Shown piece after piece: positions 24,814-33,728 of a stretch of DNA of 64,000 nt (position 1 is the stretch's first letter; every line of letters starts with the position of its first letter). A program made the translations under genes and the position numbers. The DNA lies in assembly GCF_000620705.1 (NCBI RefSeq), contig NZ_KK211166.1:349962-413961 (forward strand), given 5' to 3'. A model generated the notes under the pieces. The model was not told the origin of the DNA. It ran no database searches and worked only from the letters and a program-made list of their open reading frames with translations. This DNA is from Nocardioides sp. URHA0020. Lineage in GTDB: Bacteria; Actinomycetota; Actinomycetes; Propionibacteriales; Nocardioidaceae.

Positions 24814-25763
24814 GCGTCCAGGATGGAGCCGGCCGCCGACAGTGCGCGCCGGGCGGCGTCGACGGCCCGGTCGGCGAGGGCGGGGTCGTCGTACCGCAGC
24901 CAGACGATCCGCGGGTCCTTGCGGAACCAGCCGTCCTGGCGTCGGGCGAACCGCCGGGTCGCGTAGACGGTCCGCTGGCGGGCCTCTGCCAGGCTCAGCT
25001 CGCCCCGCAGGTGCGCCACGACGTCGCGGTAGCCGATGGCGACGGACGCCGTACGCCCCTCGGCGAGGCCCTGGTCGAGCAGCCGCTCCACCTCGGCGAC
25101 GAAGCCCTGCTCGAACATCAGGTCGACGCGGCGCTCGATCCGCTCGTCCAGGGTCGGCCGGTCGATGTCGACACCGATCTGGACGGTGTGCGGGTCGGCG
25201 TACTCCAGGGTCGGCAGCGAGGCGCTGTAGGGGCGCCCGGTGATCTCGATGACCTCGAGGGCGCGGACGGTACGGCGGCCGTTCTCGACCAGCATCCGGT
25301 CGGCGGCCTCCGGGTCGAGCGTGCGCAGGCGCTCGTAGAGGACGGCCGGGCCGACCTCGGCGAGCTCGGCCTCCAGCCGCTCCCGGACGGCCGCGTCGGT
25401 GGCGGGGAACTCGAAGCGGTCCACGATCGCCCGGGTGTAGAGGGCGGAGCCGCCGACGAGCACCGGCGTCCGCCCCGCGGCGCGCAGCTCGCTCACGGCC
25501 GCGCGCGCCCAGTCCTGGAACTGCGCGACCGTGGCCGGGTCGCGGACGTCGAGCGTGTCGAGCAGGTGGTGCGGGATGCCGCGACGCTCGGCGACCGGCA
25601 GCTTCGCCGTGCCGACGTCCATGCCGCGGTAGACCTGCATGGCGTCGGTGTTGACCACCTCGCCGCCGAGGCGCTCGGCGAGGTCGAGCGAGAGGTTGGT
25701 CTTGCCGGAGGCCGTGGCCCCGACGACGGCCACGATCGGCACGCGGTCGGGGGTTGGCTGCAC
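24810..25763 (-). CDS. miaA: tRNA dimethylallyltransferase
   Basis: A 317-residue enzyme adding dimethylallyl to N6 of A37 in tRNAs reading UNN codons. Its product is the substrate of MiaB encoded 2 kb upstream on the same strand. Walker-type GATASGKT at 15-22, TDAMQVYRGMDVGTAK, PHHLLD and QDGWFRKDPR are diagnostic. GTG at 25763 was chosen for length and because sequence beyond it is antisense to the small acidic gene; GTG at about 25742 is an alternative. Only 18 bp separate it from the divergent gene. Confidence 0.94.
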   Translation of the reverse strand: MQPTPDRVPIVAVVGATASGKTNLSLDLAERLGGEVVNTDAMQVYRGMDVGTAKLPVAERRGIPHHLLDTLDVRDPATVAQFQDWARAAVSELRAAGRTPVLVGGSALYTRAIVDRFEFPATDAAVRERLEAELAEVGPAVLYERLRTLDPEAADRMLVENGRRTVRALEVIEITGRPYSASLPTLEYADPHTVQIGVDIDRPTLDERIERRVDLMFEQGFVAEVERLLDQGLAEGRTASVAIGYRDVVAHLRGELSLAEARQRTVYATRRFARRQDGWFRKDPRIVWLRYDDPALADRAVDAARRALSAAGSILDA

Positions 25764-25768
25764 GTGGC

Positions 25769-25774
25769 TAGTGT
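25769..25774 (+). promoter_or_regulatory. Candidate leaderless -10 element
   Basis: TAGTGT ends 7 bp before the ATG at 25782. The gap is too short for a ribosome site, so translation of the acidic-protein transcript probably begins at its 5' end. Confidence 0.42.
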
Positions 25775-25781
25775 GGCAAAC

Positions 25782-25961
25782 ATGACCGCACCCGTGCCCG
25801 AGGAGAACGACGAGCCCACCGCGACCGACGGCGACGGCACGCCCCCGGGCGAGCACCCCACGGAGATGACCGAGGGCCACGACGCCACCCCTCCGGGCGA
25901 GCAGGCGGAGAACGCCGAGACCTCGCTGGACGAGCCCTCCGACGGCTCCGGGGGTCAGTGA
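25782..25961 (+). CDS. Small acidic low-complexity protein
   Basis: A 59-residue protein dominated by Glu, Asp, Pro, Thr and Gly with almost no hydrophobic or aromatic residues and no Cys. It is expected to be intrinsically disordered. A PPGE motif occurs twice. Its TGA is immediately followed by the GTG of the NUDIX gene, and a -10-like TAGTGT sits 7 bp before its ATG. It resembles two further acidic proteins encoded just downstream. No family recognised; the context makes it more than a chance reading frame, but function is unknown. Confidence 0.6.
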   Translation: MTAPVPEENDEPTATDGDGTPPGEHPTEMTEGHDATPPGEQAENAETSLDEPSDGSGGQ

Positions 25962-26423
25962 GTGACGCACGGCCGCTTCGTCGTCGTCCCGGCGGCGTAC
26001 GTCTTCCTGCTGCGTGAGGGAGCCTCCGGCACCGAGGTGCTGCTCCAGCTGCGCCGCAACACCGGCTACATGGACGACCACTGGGCCGCGGCGGCCGCGG
26101 GCCACGTCGAGCAGGGCGAGACGGCGTACGACGCCGCGCACCGCGAGGCCGCCGAGGAGATCGGCGTCGCCGACCTGGACCTGTCGTTCGTGACCTCGAT
26201 GCAGCGCACCCGGCACGCCGAGGCGATCGACGAGCGCATCGACTTCTTCTTCACCGCCCGCTCCTGGACCGGGGAGCCGCGCATCGTCGAGCCCGAGAAG
26301 GCCGCCGACCTGCGCTGGTGCCCGCTCGCCGACCTGCCGGAGCCGGTGGTGCCGCACGAGCGGGTCGTGTTGGAGGCCCTGCGAACGGGTACGGCGACGG
26401 CGTACTCCACCTTCGGCTTCTGA
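25962..26423 (+). CDS. NUDIX hydrolase
   Basis: A 153-residue NUDIX pyrophosphohydrolase. The Nudix box runs from G47 to V69 with E53, R61 and E65/E66 in register (Gx5Ex7REUxEExGU). It opens with FVVVPAAYVFLLR and includes DDHWAAAAAGHV, close to actinobacterial MutT-like proteins that hydrolyse modified nucleoside diphosphate derivatives. GTG at 25962 abuts the stop of the acidic gene, so the two are coupled. Substrate unresolved. Confidence 0.88.
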   Translation: MTHGRFVVVPAAYVFLLREGASGTEVLLQLRRNTGYMDDHWAAAAAGHVEQGETAYDAAHREAAEEIGVADLDLSFVTSMQRTRHAEAIDERIDFFFTARSWTGEPRIVEPEKAADLRWCPLADLPEPVVPHERVVLEALRTGTATAYSTFGF

Positions 26424-26446
26424 GCCCGACCCACGAGGAGACTGCC

Positions 26447-26710
26447 GTGTCCCACCCTGACCTCGGCCCCATGCCCGATCCCGAGATCGAGCCCGGCGAG
26501 CCCAACCCCGGCGGGGCCGACGCCCTCGTGGAGGACCCGGACTCGCTGAACGCGATCCCCGACCTGACGCCGGAGGAGAACCCGGCTCTGACCGAGGTCG
26601 CCCCCGAGACCGTCCAGCAGGAGGTCTCGGACAGCGAGGACACCTCGACGGAGGCCACCGAGTCCGATGACGGCAAGGACGCCGAGCCGGAGCGGGAGTC
26701 GCCGGCATGA
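26447..26710 (+). CDS. Acidic disordered protein
   Basis: An 87-residue protein rich in Glu, Asp, Pro and Ser, with motifs such as PDPEIEPGEP and EVSDSEDTSTEATESDD. No transmembrane segment, Cys or recognisable fold. GTG at 26447 has a strong GAGGAG ribosome site 8-13 bp upstream, which decides the start. It lies 23 bp after the NUDIX gene and overlaps the next acidic gene by 4 nt (ATGA), so it is clearly expressed as part of this operon. Function unknown. Confidence 0.72.
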   Translation: MSHPDLGPMPDPEIEPGEPNPGGADALVEDPDSLNAIPDLTPEENPALTEVAPETVQQEVSDSEDTSTEATESDDGKDAEPERESPA

Positions 26711-26979
26711 GCGGGGACGCCGACGAGGAGCTCCAGTCCTCGACTCCCGGCTCGAGCGGTCCGGCCCGCGCGGCCGGCGGCATGGGCGTGAGCAGCGAGC
26801 GGGTCGGCTCGACCGGCCCCGGCCAGGAGGCCACCGACGGGCTGCTGGACGTGTCGGAGCACGAGCGCGAGCCAGGCGAGGAGACGCCTCCCGAGCAGTC
26901 GCCGGGCAATCCGGAGCACAACCCCGCCGGCCTGGGACCCAAGGCGGGCTACTCCGAGCAGGACCCGCGCTCGGAGTGA
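26707..26979 (+). CDS. Acidic Gly/Pro-rich disordered protein
   Basis: A 90-residue hydrophilic protein (many Glu, Gly, Pro, Ser; Leu and aromatic residues rare), predicted disordered. It includes GSSGPARAAGGMG and ends with GPKAGYSEQDPRSE. It is coupled to the previous acidic gene by a 4-nt overlap and converges on the peptidase gene with 10 bp between stops. Similar small acidic proteins are, to my memory, common in Nocardioidaceae annotation, but no function is known. Confidence 0.7.
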   Translation: MSGDADEELQSSTPGSSGPARAAGGMGVSSERVGSTGPGQEATDGLLDVSEHEREPGEETPPEQSPGNPEHNPAGLGPKAGYSEQDPRSE

Positions 26980-26989
26980 GCCGTCGGGC

Positions 26990-27721
26990 TCAGCGCAGTC
27001 GCGTGACGTCGAGCTGGGTCTCGACGGCGCTGCCGTCGGGGCCGCTCTCGACGAAGTAGGCGCCCGCGCCGTCGATCTCGGCGTACGCCTCGACCATCTC
27101 GGTGCCGCGGTAGAGCAGACCGGCGCCGTCGTCGGTGGCGTAGCCCGCCGGCAGCGTGCCGTCGGCGACGAGGGACTGGAAGAGCGGGCGGCGCTGCTCC
27201 TCGCTGTCGTAGTGGACGCCGTTGGAGAAGGGCAGCAGGCCGAGGCCGTCGGTGATCGGGCGCAGCTGCGGGCCGAAGGAGTCGGTGGTGCCACCGACGT
27301 GCCAGCAGATGGATCCGGCCGAGACGCCGGTCAGCACGACACCGGCCTCCCACGCGGTCCGCATCGCCGTGTCGACGCCGTGCAGGCGCCACATCGCCAG
27401 CAGGCCGGCGACGCTGCCGCCCCAGACCCAGACGACGTCCTGCTCCAGCAGGTGCGCGGTGACGTCCTCGACGTTGGGCATCGTGAAGAGCTGCACGTGG
27501 GAGGGGTGGAAGCCTCGCTGCTGGGCCGCGTTGTAGAAGTCGCGCAGCAGCCCCGCGTCGTCCCCGCAGGCGGTGCCGAGGAAGCAGACGCGCGGCGCCC
27601 GTCCGGTCGCGCCGGAGAGCTCGACGGCGTGGTCGGTCATCGGGCCGACACCCCAGCGCAGGCGGTCGTCGGGCGCCCAGCCGCCGGAGGTCGCGAGGAT
27701 CGTGGGTGCGTCAGCAGGCAC
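26990..27721 (-). CDS. Peptidase E-like serine hydrolase (peptidase S51 family)
   Basis: A 243-residue class I glutamine amidotransferase-like serine peptidase related to PepE and cyanophycinase. The nucleophile is Ser134 in GVSAGSI, with a downstream SNGVHYD stretch supplying a candidate His. The opening ILATSGGW is typical. PepE enzymes cleave Asp-X dipeptides. It overlaps the miaB stop by 11 nt, so it is downstream of miaB in the same transcript. Specificity cannot be fixed from sequence. Confidence 0.85.
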   Translation of the reverse strand: MPADAPTILATSGGWAPDDRLRWGVGPMTDHAVELSGATGRAPRVCFLGTACGDDAGLLRDFYNAAQQRGFHPSHVQLFTMPNVEDVTAHLLEQDVVWVWGGSVAGLLAMWRLHGVDTAMRTAWEAGVVLTGVSAGSICWHVGGTTDSFGPQLRPITDGLGLLPFSNGVHYDSEEQRRPLFQSLVADGTLPAGYATDDGAGLLYRGTEMVEAYAEIDGAGAYFVESGPDGSAVETQLDVTRLR

Positions 27722-29267
27722 GGGTCGCCTCCGGCAGCGGTGCGGGTACGCCGATGCTCGGCATGCCGAGGGCGACCCCGGCCGTCGCGGGTCCGTCGCC
27801 GGACTCCTGAGCCTGTCGCAGGGCCCAGGCGTCGCCGGAGCGCGTGTGTCGTACGGCGCTCGCCGGCCCGTCGGCGACCAGGTGGTGCGGAGCGGCGTAC
27901 GTGATCTCGACCGTCACCATGTCGCCCGGTCGCACCTCGACGCCCTCGGGCGGGGTGAAGTGCACCAGGCGGTTGTCGGGGCCGCGGCCGGAGAGGCGGT
28001 GGGTCGCCTTGTCCTTGCGTCCCTCGCCCTCGGAGACCATCAGCTCGACGCGCCGTCCGACGAGCCGCTGACCCTCCTGCCACGCCACGTCGTCGACCAG
28101 GGCGGCCAGCCGCTCGTAGCGGTCCCTGACCACCTGGGGGGAGATCTGGTCCTCCAGCGTGGCGGCGGGGGTGCCGGGGCGCTTGGAGTACTGGAACGTG
28201 AACGCACCGGCGAAGCGTGCCTCCCGCACCACGTCGAGCGTCGCCTGGAAGTCCTCCTCGGTCTCGCCCGGGAAGCCCACGATGATGTCGGTGGTGATCG
28301 CGGCGTCGGGCATGGCCGCCCGCACCCGCTCGATGATGCCGAGGTACTTCGCCTGCCGGTAGGACCGGCGCATGTCCTTGAGGACCTTGTCGGAGCCGGA
28401 CTGCAGCGGCATGTGCAGCGAGGGCATCACGTTGGGCGTCTCGGCCATCGCCTCGATGACGTCGTCGGTGAACTCCGCGGGGTGCGGGCTGGTGAAGCGC
28501 ACCCGCTCGAGCCCCGCGATGTCGCCGCACGCGCGCAGCAGCTTGGAGAAGGCCTGGCGGTCGCCGAACTCCACGCCGTACGCGTTGACGTTCTGGCCGA
28601 GCAGGGTGATCTCGGAGACGCCGTCGGCGACCAGCGCCTCGATCTCGGCCAGGATCTCGCCGGGGCGGCGGTCCTTCTCCTTGCCCCGCAGCGCCGGGAC
28701 GATGCAGAAGGTGCAGGTGTTGTTGCAGCCGACGGAGATCGAGACCCAGGCGGCGTACGCCGAGTCGCGCTTGGTCGGCAGGGTCGAGGGGAAGACCTCG
28801 AGCGACTCCAGGATCTCGACCTGCGCCTCCTCCATCGACCGCGCGCGGTCGAGCAGGGCCGGCAGCGAGCCGATGTTGTGGGTGCCGAAGACGACGTCGA
28901 CGTACGGCGCCCTCGCCGTGATCGTCGAGCGGTCCTTCTGCGCGAGGCAGCCGCCGACGGCGATCTGCATGCTGGGGTTGGCGGCCTTGATCGGCGCCAG
29001 GTGCGAGAGGTTGCCGTAGAGCTTGTTGTCGGCGTTCTCGCGCACCGCACAGGTGTTGAAGACGACGACGTCGGCCTGCTCGTCGGCGCCGGCCGAGACG
29101 TAGCCGGCGCCCTCGAGCAGCCCGGTGAGGCGCTCGGAGTCGTGGACGTTCATCTGGCACCCGTAGGTGCGGACCTCGTACGTGCGTGCCGCACCGCCGG
29201 TCGCGGAGGGACGCGGTCCCGTCTCGGGACCCGGTGACTTCTGGGCGGTCTCTGGCGTGGCAGTCAT
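27711..29267 (-). CDS. miaB: tRNA-2-methylthio-N6-dimethylallyladenosine synthase
   Basis: A 518-residue radical SAM methylthiotransferase modifying tRNA A37 after MiaA. The N-terminal UPF0004 domain has cluster cysteines in YGCQMN (C37), FNTCAVREN and GGCLAQKD. The radical SAM CxxxCxxC is C181, C185, C188. A C-terminal TRAM domain (about 395-470) binds RNA. ATG at 29267 gives an N-terminal extension of about 28 low-complexity residues. The last 40 residues are also low-complexity. Confidence 0.95.
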   Translation of the reverse strand: MTATPETAQKSPGPETGPRPSATGGAARTYEVRTYGCQMNVHDSERLTGLLEGAGYVSAGADEQADVVVFNTCAVRENADNKLYGNLSHLAPIKAANPSMQIAVGGCLAQKDRSTITARAPYVDVVFGTHNIGSLPALLDRARSMEEAQVEILESLEVFPSTLPTKRDSAYAAWVSISVGCNNTCTFCIVPALRGKEKDRRPGEILAEIEALVADGVSEITLLGQNVNAYGVEFGDRQAFSKLLRACGDIAGLERVRFTSPHPAEFTDDVIEAMAETPNVMPSLHMPLQSGSDKVLKDMRRSYRQAKYLGIIERVRAAMPDAAITTDIIVGFPGETEEDFQATLDVVREARFAGAFTFQYSKRPGTPAATLEDQISPQVVRDRYERLAALVDDVAWQEGQRLVGRRVELMVSEGEGRKDKATHRLSGRGPDNRLVHFTPPEGVEVRPGDMVTVEITYAAPHHLVADGPASAVRHTRSGDAWALRQAQESGDGPATAGVALGMPSIGVPAPLPEATRAC

Positions 29268-29354
29268 GGCCGGACCAGGGTACGGCGAGCGCGGCCGCTG
29301 CCCGGAATCCGACGCCGACGGGCGCGATGACCTGACGCGTGTCAATTCGACTGC

Positions 29355-29360
29355 TAGCGT
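29355..29360 (+). promoter_or_regulatory. Candidate promoter for the LLM operon, leaderless type
   Basis: TAGCGT is 8 bp before the GTG at 29369. CTGACG at 29332-29337 lies 17 bp upstream of it as a -35 candidate. No ribosome site fits between -10 and start. Confidence 0.45.
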
Positions 29361-29368
29361 GCCCGGCT

Positions 29369-30481
29369 GTGACCGACACCACGTCTCGCCCCGAGGGCCA
29401 GGAGCTGCCGGAGATCGGCTGCTACGGCCTGGCCGGGCACTCGGCGAGCCCGCGCGACCTGCTCGGCGAGGTGCGTCTCGCCGAGCGGCTGGGCATCGGC
29501 TCGGTCTTCCTCTCCGAGCGGTTCAACGTCAAGGACGCCGCCGTCATGGCCGGCGCGGCCGGCGCGGTCAGCGAGACGATCGGCATCGCGACCGCCGCGA
29601 CCAACCACAACACCCGGCACCCGCTGGTGACGGCGACGTTCGCGACGACGATGCACCGGTTGACCGGTGGGCGCTACGCGTTCGGGCTCGGCCGCGGCTT
29701 CGACCTGCTCTTCGACGTCATGGGCGTGCCGCGGGTCACCGGCGCGCAGATGGAGGACGCGGTCGGGATCTACCGCTCGCTGTGGCACGGCCAGGCCGTG
29801 CTCGGCCACGACGGGCCGGCCGGCAGCTACCCGTACCTCAGCCAGGACAGCTCCTTCGACGAGGACATCCCGGTCCTGATGATGGCGATCGGCGGCCGCA
29901 CGCTCGAGCTCGCGGGCCGCGTCGCCGACGGCGTCGTGCTGCACACGTTCCTCTCCGACGAGACGCTCGCCCGGTCGGTCACGACCATCCGGAGGTCCGC
30001 GGAGGAGGCCGGCCGCGACCCCGCCGGCGTCCGCATCTGGGCCGTGCTGGCCACCGTCGAGGAGTCGATCCCCGAGGAGCTGCGGCTGCGCAAGCTGGTC
30101 GGCCGGCTCGCGACCTACCTCCAGGGGTACGGCGAGGTGCTGGTGCGCGCCAACGGCTGGGACCTGGCCGCGCTCGAGCGGTTCCGGACCGACGACCTGG
30201 TGGTCGGCTACCCCGGGGCGTTCGACGCCATCGGCACCGTCGAGGAGCTCACCCACCTGCGCGACGACGTGCTGCCGCCCGAGTGGCTGGCCGCGTCGGC
30301 CACCGGGACGGCCGCCCGGTGCGCGTCCCGGATCCAGGACCAGCTCGACGCGGGCGCCGACAGCGTGATCCTGCACGGCGCCACCCCGACCGAGCTGGCG
30401 CCCGTGCTCGACGCGTGGCGCGAGATCCGACCCAGCGCGCAGCTCTCCGGACTGCCGACCAACCCAGGACGGTCCCGATGA
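29369..30481 (+). CDS. LLM-class (F420-type) oxidoreductase, TIGR03857-like
   Basis: A 370-residue luciferase-like TIM-barrel oxidoreductase of the kind that uses cofactor F420 in actinobacteria. Family marks are [36 protein letters not shown] and the [19 protein letters not shown] flavin-binding stretch. GTG at 29369 follows a -10-like TAGCGT without a ribosome site. It overlaps the phosphotransferase gene by 4 nt. Relatives cluster with lipid or steroid degradation genes, so reduction or oxidation of a hydrophobic substrate is a guess. Confidence 0.86.
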   Translation: MTDTTSRPEGQELPEIGCYGLAGHSASPRDLLGEVRLAERLGIGSVFLSERFNVKDAAVMAGAAGAVSETIGIATAATNHNTRHPLVTATFATTMHRLTGGRYAFGLGRGFDLLFDVMGVPRVTGAQMEDAVGIYRSLWHGQAVLGHDGPAGSYPYLSQDSSFDEDIPVLMMAIGGRTLELAGRVADGVVLHTFLSDETLARSVTTIRRSAEEAGRDPAGVRIWAVLATVEESIPEELRLRKLVGRLATYLQGYGEVLVRANGWDLAALERFRTDDLVVGYPGAFDAIGTVEELTHLRDDVLPPEWLAASATGTAARCASRIQDQLDAGADSVILHGATPTELAPVLDAWREIRPSAQLSGLPTNPGRSR

Positions 30482-31521
30482 ACATCGACGAGCTCACGCC
30501 CGCCTGGCTGTCGCAGGCGCTCGGCCGCCAGGTCGACGACCTCACCGCGACGCCGGTCGGCACCGGCCAGATCGGCACCTGCTACCGCCTGGCGCTGAGC
30601 GGGAGCGACGTACCGGCGAGCCTGCTGGCGAAGCTGCCCGCACCCGATCCGGGCACCCGTGACCTCCTCGCCAACGTCTACCGCACCGAGCTGCGCTTCT
30701 ACTCGCTGATCGCGCCGACCGTCGACGTCCGGGTGCCCGCGTCGTACTACTCCGAGATGGCGGCGGACTCCGGCGACTTCACGCTCCTGCTGGAGGACCT
30801 CGCCCCGCGCGAGCAGGGCGACCAGCTCGCCGGCTGCTCGGTGGGGCAGGCCCGCGACGCCGTGGTCAACCTGGCCGGGCTGCACGGTCCGCGCTGGTGC
30901 GACCCGACGCTGCTCGACGTCGAGGGCCTGCAGGTCAACGGACCCGAGGACGCGTCGCTGATGGCCGAGCTGTACGGCCCCGCCACCGACATCTTCGTCG
31001 ACGGCCTGGCGGCGCTGCTGAGCGACGAGGACGTCGTCACGCTGCGCCGGGTCGTCGAGATCGTCGAGGCCTGGGCGCTCGCGCGGGCGGAGCGGTTCGG
31101 GCTCGTGCACGGCGACTACCGCCTCGACAACCTGATGTTCCCACCCGGCGGCGGCGACGGCGTCGTCGCGCTGGACTGGCAGACGCTCAGCCTGGCCCTG
31201 CCCGCTCGCGACCTCGCGTACTTCCTCAGCACCGGCCTCTCCGTCGAGGACCGGCAGGCCCACGAGCGCGAGCTCGTGGCGGCGTACCACTCAGCGCTCG
31301 CGGCGTACGCCGTCGACGGCTCGCCGCTCGCCGGCTACTCGCTCGAGGAGTGCTGGGAGGACTACCGGTTCGCGATGGTGCAGGGACCGCTGGTGTCGGT
31401 CTTCGGCTGTGCCTACGGCACCCGCACCGAGCGCGGTGACCGGATGTTCGCCGCGATGGTGGCCCGCTCGTGCGCGGCGATCCGCGACCTCGACACCCTC
31501 GCGCTCGTGCCCGGCCAGTAG
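30478..31521 (+). CDS. Aminoglycoside phosphotransferase/EcKinase-like protein
   Basis: A 347-residue kinase-fold protein. The catalytic loop HGDYRLDN has D213 and N218, and the metal-binding Asp is D233 in ALDWQT. The N-lobe has VGTGQIGTCYRL and a Lys in LLAKLP for ATP binding. The set is complete, so it is likely an active small-molecule kinase, of the type also seen as ecdysteroid-kinase-like and acyl-CoA-dehydrogenase-associated proteins. Translationally coupled to the LLM oxidoreductase by an ATGA overlap. Acceptor unknown; a role in antibiotic resistance is not implied. Confidence 0.85.
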   Translation: MNIDELTPAWLSQALGRQVDDLTATPVGTGQIGTCYRLALSGSDVPASLLAKLPAPDPGTRDLLANVYRTELRFYSLIAPTVDVRVPASYYSEMAADSGDFTLLLEDLAPREQGDQLAGCSVGQARDAVVNLAGLHGPRWCDPTLLDVEGLQVNGPEDASLMAELYGPATDIFVDGLAALLSDEDVVTLRRVVEIVEAWALARAERFGLVHGDYRLDNLMFPPGGGDGVVALDWQTLSLALPARDLAYFLSTGLSVEDRQAHERELVAAYHSALAAYAVDGSPLAGYSLEECWEDYRFAMVQGPLVSVFGCAYGTRTERGDRMFAAMVARSCAAIRDLDTLALVPGQ

Positions 31522-31524
31522 GTT
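31519..31524 (+). promoter_or_regulatory. Candidate internal leaderless -10 element
   Basis: TAGGTT, whose first three bases are the stop codon of the kinase gene, ends 7 bp before the ATG at 31532. It could give the patatin gene its own leaderless transcript. Confidence 0.3.
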
Positions 31525-31531
31525 CGCGGGC

Positions 31532-32377
31532 ATGACACTGCGACGCGGACTGGTGCTCGGCGGAGGTGGGATCACCGGCATCGCCTGGGAGACCGGCCTG
31601 CTCTACGGACTGCAGGAGCTCGGCGTCGACGTGACCACCGCCGACGCGGTCGTCGGCACGTCGGCGGGCTCGGTGGTCGGAGCCCAGATCACCACCGGCG
31701 TCACGCTCGAGGACCTCTTCGCCTACCAGGTCTCGACCCCGAGGCCGGCGCCGCTGGCGACGATCGGGCCGCGCGTGCTGGCCGGGTTCGCCTGGTCGCT
31801 CGCCCGTGCGCGGGGTGACCTCGAGACCTTCGGGCGGCTGGTCGGCCAGTGGTCGGTACGCCGCGCCGAGGCCGGGCGGCTGCCGACGCTGGAGGAGCGT
31901 TTCGAGGCGATCCGCGAACGGCTCCCGGTCCAGGAGTGGGCCGACGACCGGCGCCTGCAGGTCACCGCCGTCGACGCCACCTCCGGGGCGCTGCGCACCT
32001 TCGACGGCTCCGACGGCGTGTCGTTGGTCGAGGCGGTCGCGGCGAGCTGCGCCGTGCCCGGGGTCTACCCACCGGTCCCGATCGACGGCCGACCGTTCAT
32101 CGACGGGGGCGCCCGGTCGGGCTCGAACGCCGACCTGCTCGCCGACTGCGACCGGGTGCTCGCGTTCACGCCCGTCGACCGCGCGATCGGGCCGATGCGG
32201 ACCGCCGGCCAGCTGCTGGGGTCGGTGCCCCACCTCGTGGTCGCGCCCGACGCCGACTCGGTCGCCGCCATCGGCAGGAACGTCCTCGACCCGGCCCAAC
32301 GGCCCGCCTCCGCGCGCGCCGGGCGGTCCCAGGCCGCCAAGGTGGCCCCGCTCGCCGGAGAGATCTGGCACTCGTGA
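31532..32377 (+). CDS. Patatin-like phospholipase family protein
   Basis: A 281-residue acyl hydrolase. The oxyanion loop GGGGITG is near residues 10-16, nucleophile Ser44 in GTSAGS, catalytic Asp191 in IDGGARSG: the full Ser-Asp dyad. No signal peptide. It follows the kinase gene by 10 bp and overlaps the small membrane protein by 4 nt. It probably deacylates a membrane lipid or the hydrophobic compound handled by the LLM enzyme; this link is an inference. Confidence 0.88.
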   Translation: MTLRRGLVLGGGGITGIAWETGLLYGLQELGVDVTTADAVVGTSAGSVVGAQITTGVTLEDLFAYQVSTPRPAPLATIGPRVLAGFAWSLARARGDLETFGRLVGQWSVRRAEAGRLPTLEERFEAIRERLPVQEWADDRRLQVTAVDATSGALRTFDGSDGVSLVEAVAASCAVPGVYPPVPIDGRPFIDGGARSGSNADLLADCDRVLAFTPVDRAIGPMRTAGQLLGSVPHLVVAPDADSVAAIGRNVLDPAQRPASARAGRSQAAKVAPLAGEIWHS

Positions 32378-32553
32378 GCGAGCGTCGGATCAGCTGGTCG
32401 CTCCTCGCCTTCGCGCTGCTGCTGCTCGTGCCGGTCGTGGGCGGCGTCGTGCTGCTCGCCCATGACGGCGGAGCGGCGCTCGGCCTGGCCCTGATCGGCT
32501 TCTTCGGGGCCGGTGTCGTCGTGCTGGGTCGCAAGGCGCTGACGGGCGGCTGA
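32374..32553 (+). CDS. Small two-helix membrane protein
   Basis: A 59-residue protein with two hydrophobic helices (about 8-28 and 33-51) separated by HDGG, basic at the N-terminus (SERRIS) and C-terminus (GRKALTGG). GTG at 32374 overlaps the patatin stop, which supports translation. It may anchor or assist the lipase. No family recognised. Confidence 0.62.
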   Translation: MSERRISWSLLAFALLLLVPVVGGVVLLAHDGGAALGLALIGFFGAGVVVLGRKALTGG

Positions 32554-32575
32554 GCCCGCGCGCCGAGCGGTCTAC

Positions 32576-32938
32576 TCAGCCGAGGACCTCGACCCGGTTG
32601 CCGTGCACGTCGGCGGTGTGGAAGCGCTGGTAGCCCGGGAACGTGCCTCGCTGGCTCCAGTCGACCTCGAAGCCGAGCCCCTGCAGCCGCTCCGCCATCC
32701 TCTCGAGCGCGGTGACGTCGTCGAGGAGCAGGGCCGGGTGCGCCTTGCGGGCGGGGACGAACGGGTCCTCGACCCCGACGTGGATCTCGGCTCCTCCGCC
32801 GCGGAACCACGCCCCGCCGCGGGCCCGGAGGTCGACGGGCTTCTCCACCTCGGTCAACGCGAGGCCGTCGCGGTAGAAGCGCCGCGCCTCGTCCTCGCCG
32901 CCGGGCGGGCAGGCGACCTGGACGTGGTGCAGCCTCAT
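32576..32938 (-). CDS. VOC/glyoxalase-fold protein
   Basis: A 120-residue vicinal oxygen chelate protein. LHHVQVACPPGGEDEARRFY at the start and the terminal HTADVHGNRVEVLG carry the expected metal-ligand positions (His near the N-terminus, Glu near the C-terminus). Length fits one betaalphabetabetabeta pair. It overlaps the methyltransferase gene by 4 nt. Activity (lyase, dioxygenase or resistance protein) cannot be assigned. Confidence 0.82.
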   Translation of the reverse strand: MRLHHVQVACPPGGEDEARRFYRDGLALTEVEKPVDLRARGGAWFRGGGAEIHVGVEDPFVPARKAHPALLLDDVTALERMAERLQGLGFEVDWSQRGTFPGYQRFHTADVHGNRVEVLG

Positions 32939-33711
32939 GCCGGCACCCGGGCCACCACGAACACCCGCCGGAAGGGCAGCACGACGCCGTACGCGTGCTC
33001 GGGGTAGGCCGCGGCGAGCCGGCTCTTGAACTCCCTCTCGAAGTCGACCCGCAGGTCGGCGGGCAGGGCCTGGAGGGTCGGTCGGGCGCCGGTGCCGGAG
33101 ACCCAGGTGAAGACCGGGTCCGGGCCGGTGAGCAGGTGGAGGTACGTCGTCTCCCACGCGTCGACGGTGCAGCCGAGCCCGGCGAGCGCGTCGAGGTAGA
33201 CCGCCGGGTCGTGGCTGCTGGGGACGGCGACCCCGGCGGTGTGGGCGGCGTACGGCGCCTGCCCGGCCAGCTCGTCGCGCATCGTGTGGCTGGGCTCGTC
33301 GAAGTTGCCGGGCACCTGGAAGGCGAACCAGCCGCCCGGGGCGACCTGGGCGACGAGCGCCGGCAGCAGCTCGAGGTGGCCGGGGACCCACTGCAGCGTC
33401 GCGTTGGAGACCAGCACGTCGACCGGCTCGGGTGGGACCCAGGAGCGCAGGTCGGCGACGTCGAACGCGATCGCGGGCACGGCGGTCCGAGCGGCGGCGA
33501 TCATCTCCGCGCTCGAGTCCAGCCCGACGACCGACGCCTCGGGCCAGCGCTCGGCGAGCAGCGCCGTCAGGTTGCCCGGCCCGCAGCCCAGGTCGACCAC
33601 GGCGCGTGGTCGCGTGGCGCCGATCCGCGCGATCAGGTCGACGAACGGCCGACCGCGCTCGTCGGCGTAGGTCAGGTAGCGGTCGGGGTCCCAGGTGTGG
33701 CTCACCCCCAC
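32935..33711 (-). CDS. tam: Trans-aconitate 2-methyltransferase
   Basis: A 258-residue SAM-dependent methyltransferase matching Tam, which methylates trans-aconitate to relieve aconitase inhibition. Motif I VVDLGCGPG lies at 38-46. The family segments WDPDRYLTYADERGRPF (start), VSNATLQWVPGH and the C-terminal YPEHAYGVVLPFRRVFVVAR are present. The start is GTG at 33711. Its promoter region carries a MarR-type operator shared with the divergent marR gene, so it is probably repressed by that regulator. Confidence 0.88.
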   Translation of the reverse strand: MGVSHTWDPDRYLTYADERGRPFVDLIARIGATRPRAVVDLGCGPGNLTALLAERWPEASVVGLDSSAEMIAAARTAVPAIAFDVADLRSWVPPEPVDVLVSNATLQWVPGHLELLPALVAQVAPGGWFAFQVPGNFDEPSHTMRDELAGQAPYAAHTAGVAVPSSHDPAVYLDALAGLGCTVDAWETTYLHLLTGPDPVFTWVSGTGARPTLQALPADLRVDFEREFKSRLAAAYPEHAYGVVLPFRRVFVVARVPA

Positions 33712-33728
33712 ATCGTGCGCCCGTAATT

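Noticed and set aside
30478..31521. Calling the APH-fold kinase an aminoglycoside-resistance gene.
   Set aside because: The fold covers many small-molecule kinases. Its coupling to an LLM oxidoreductase and a patatin gene points to metabolism, not resistance.
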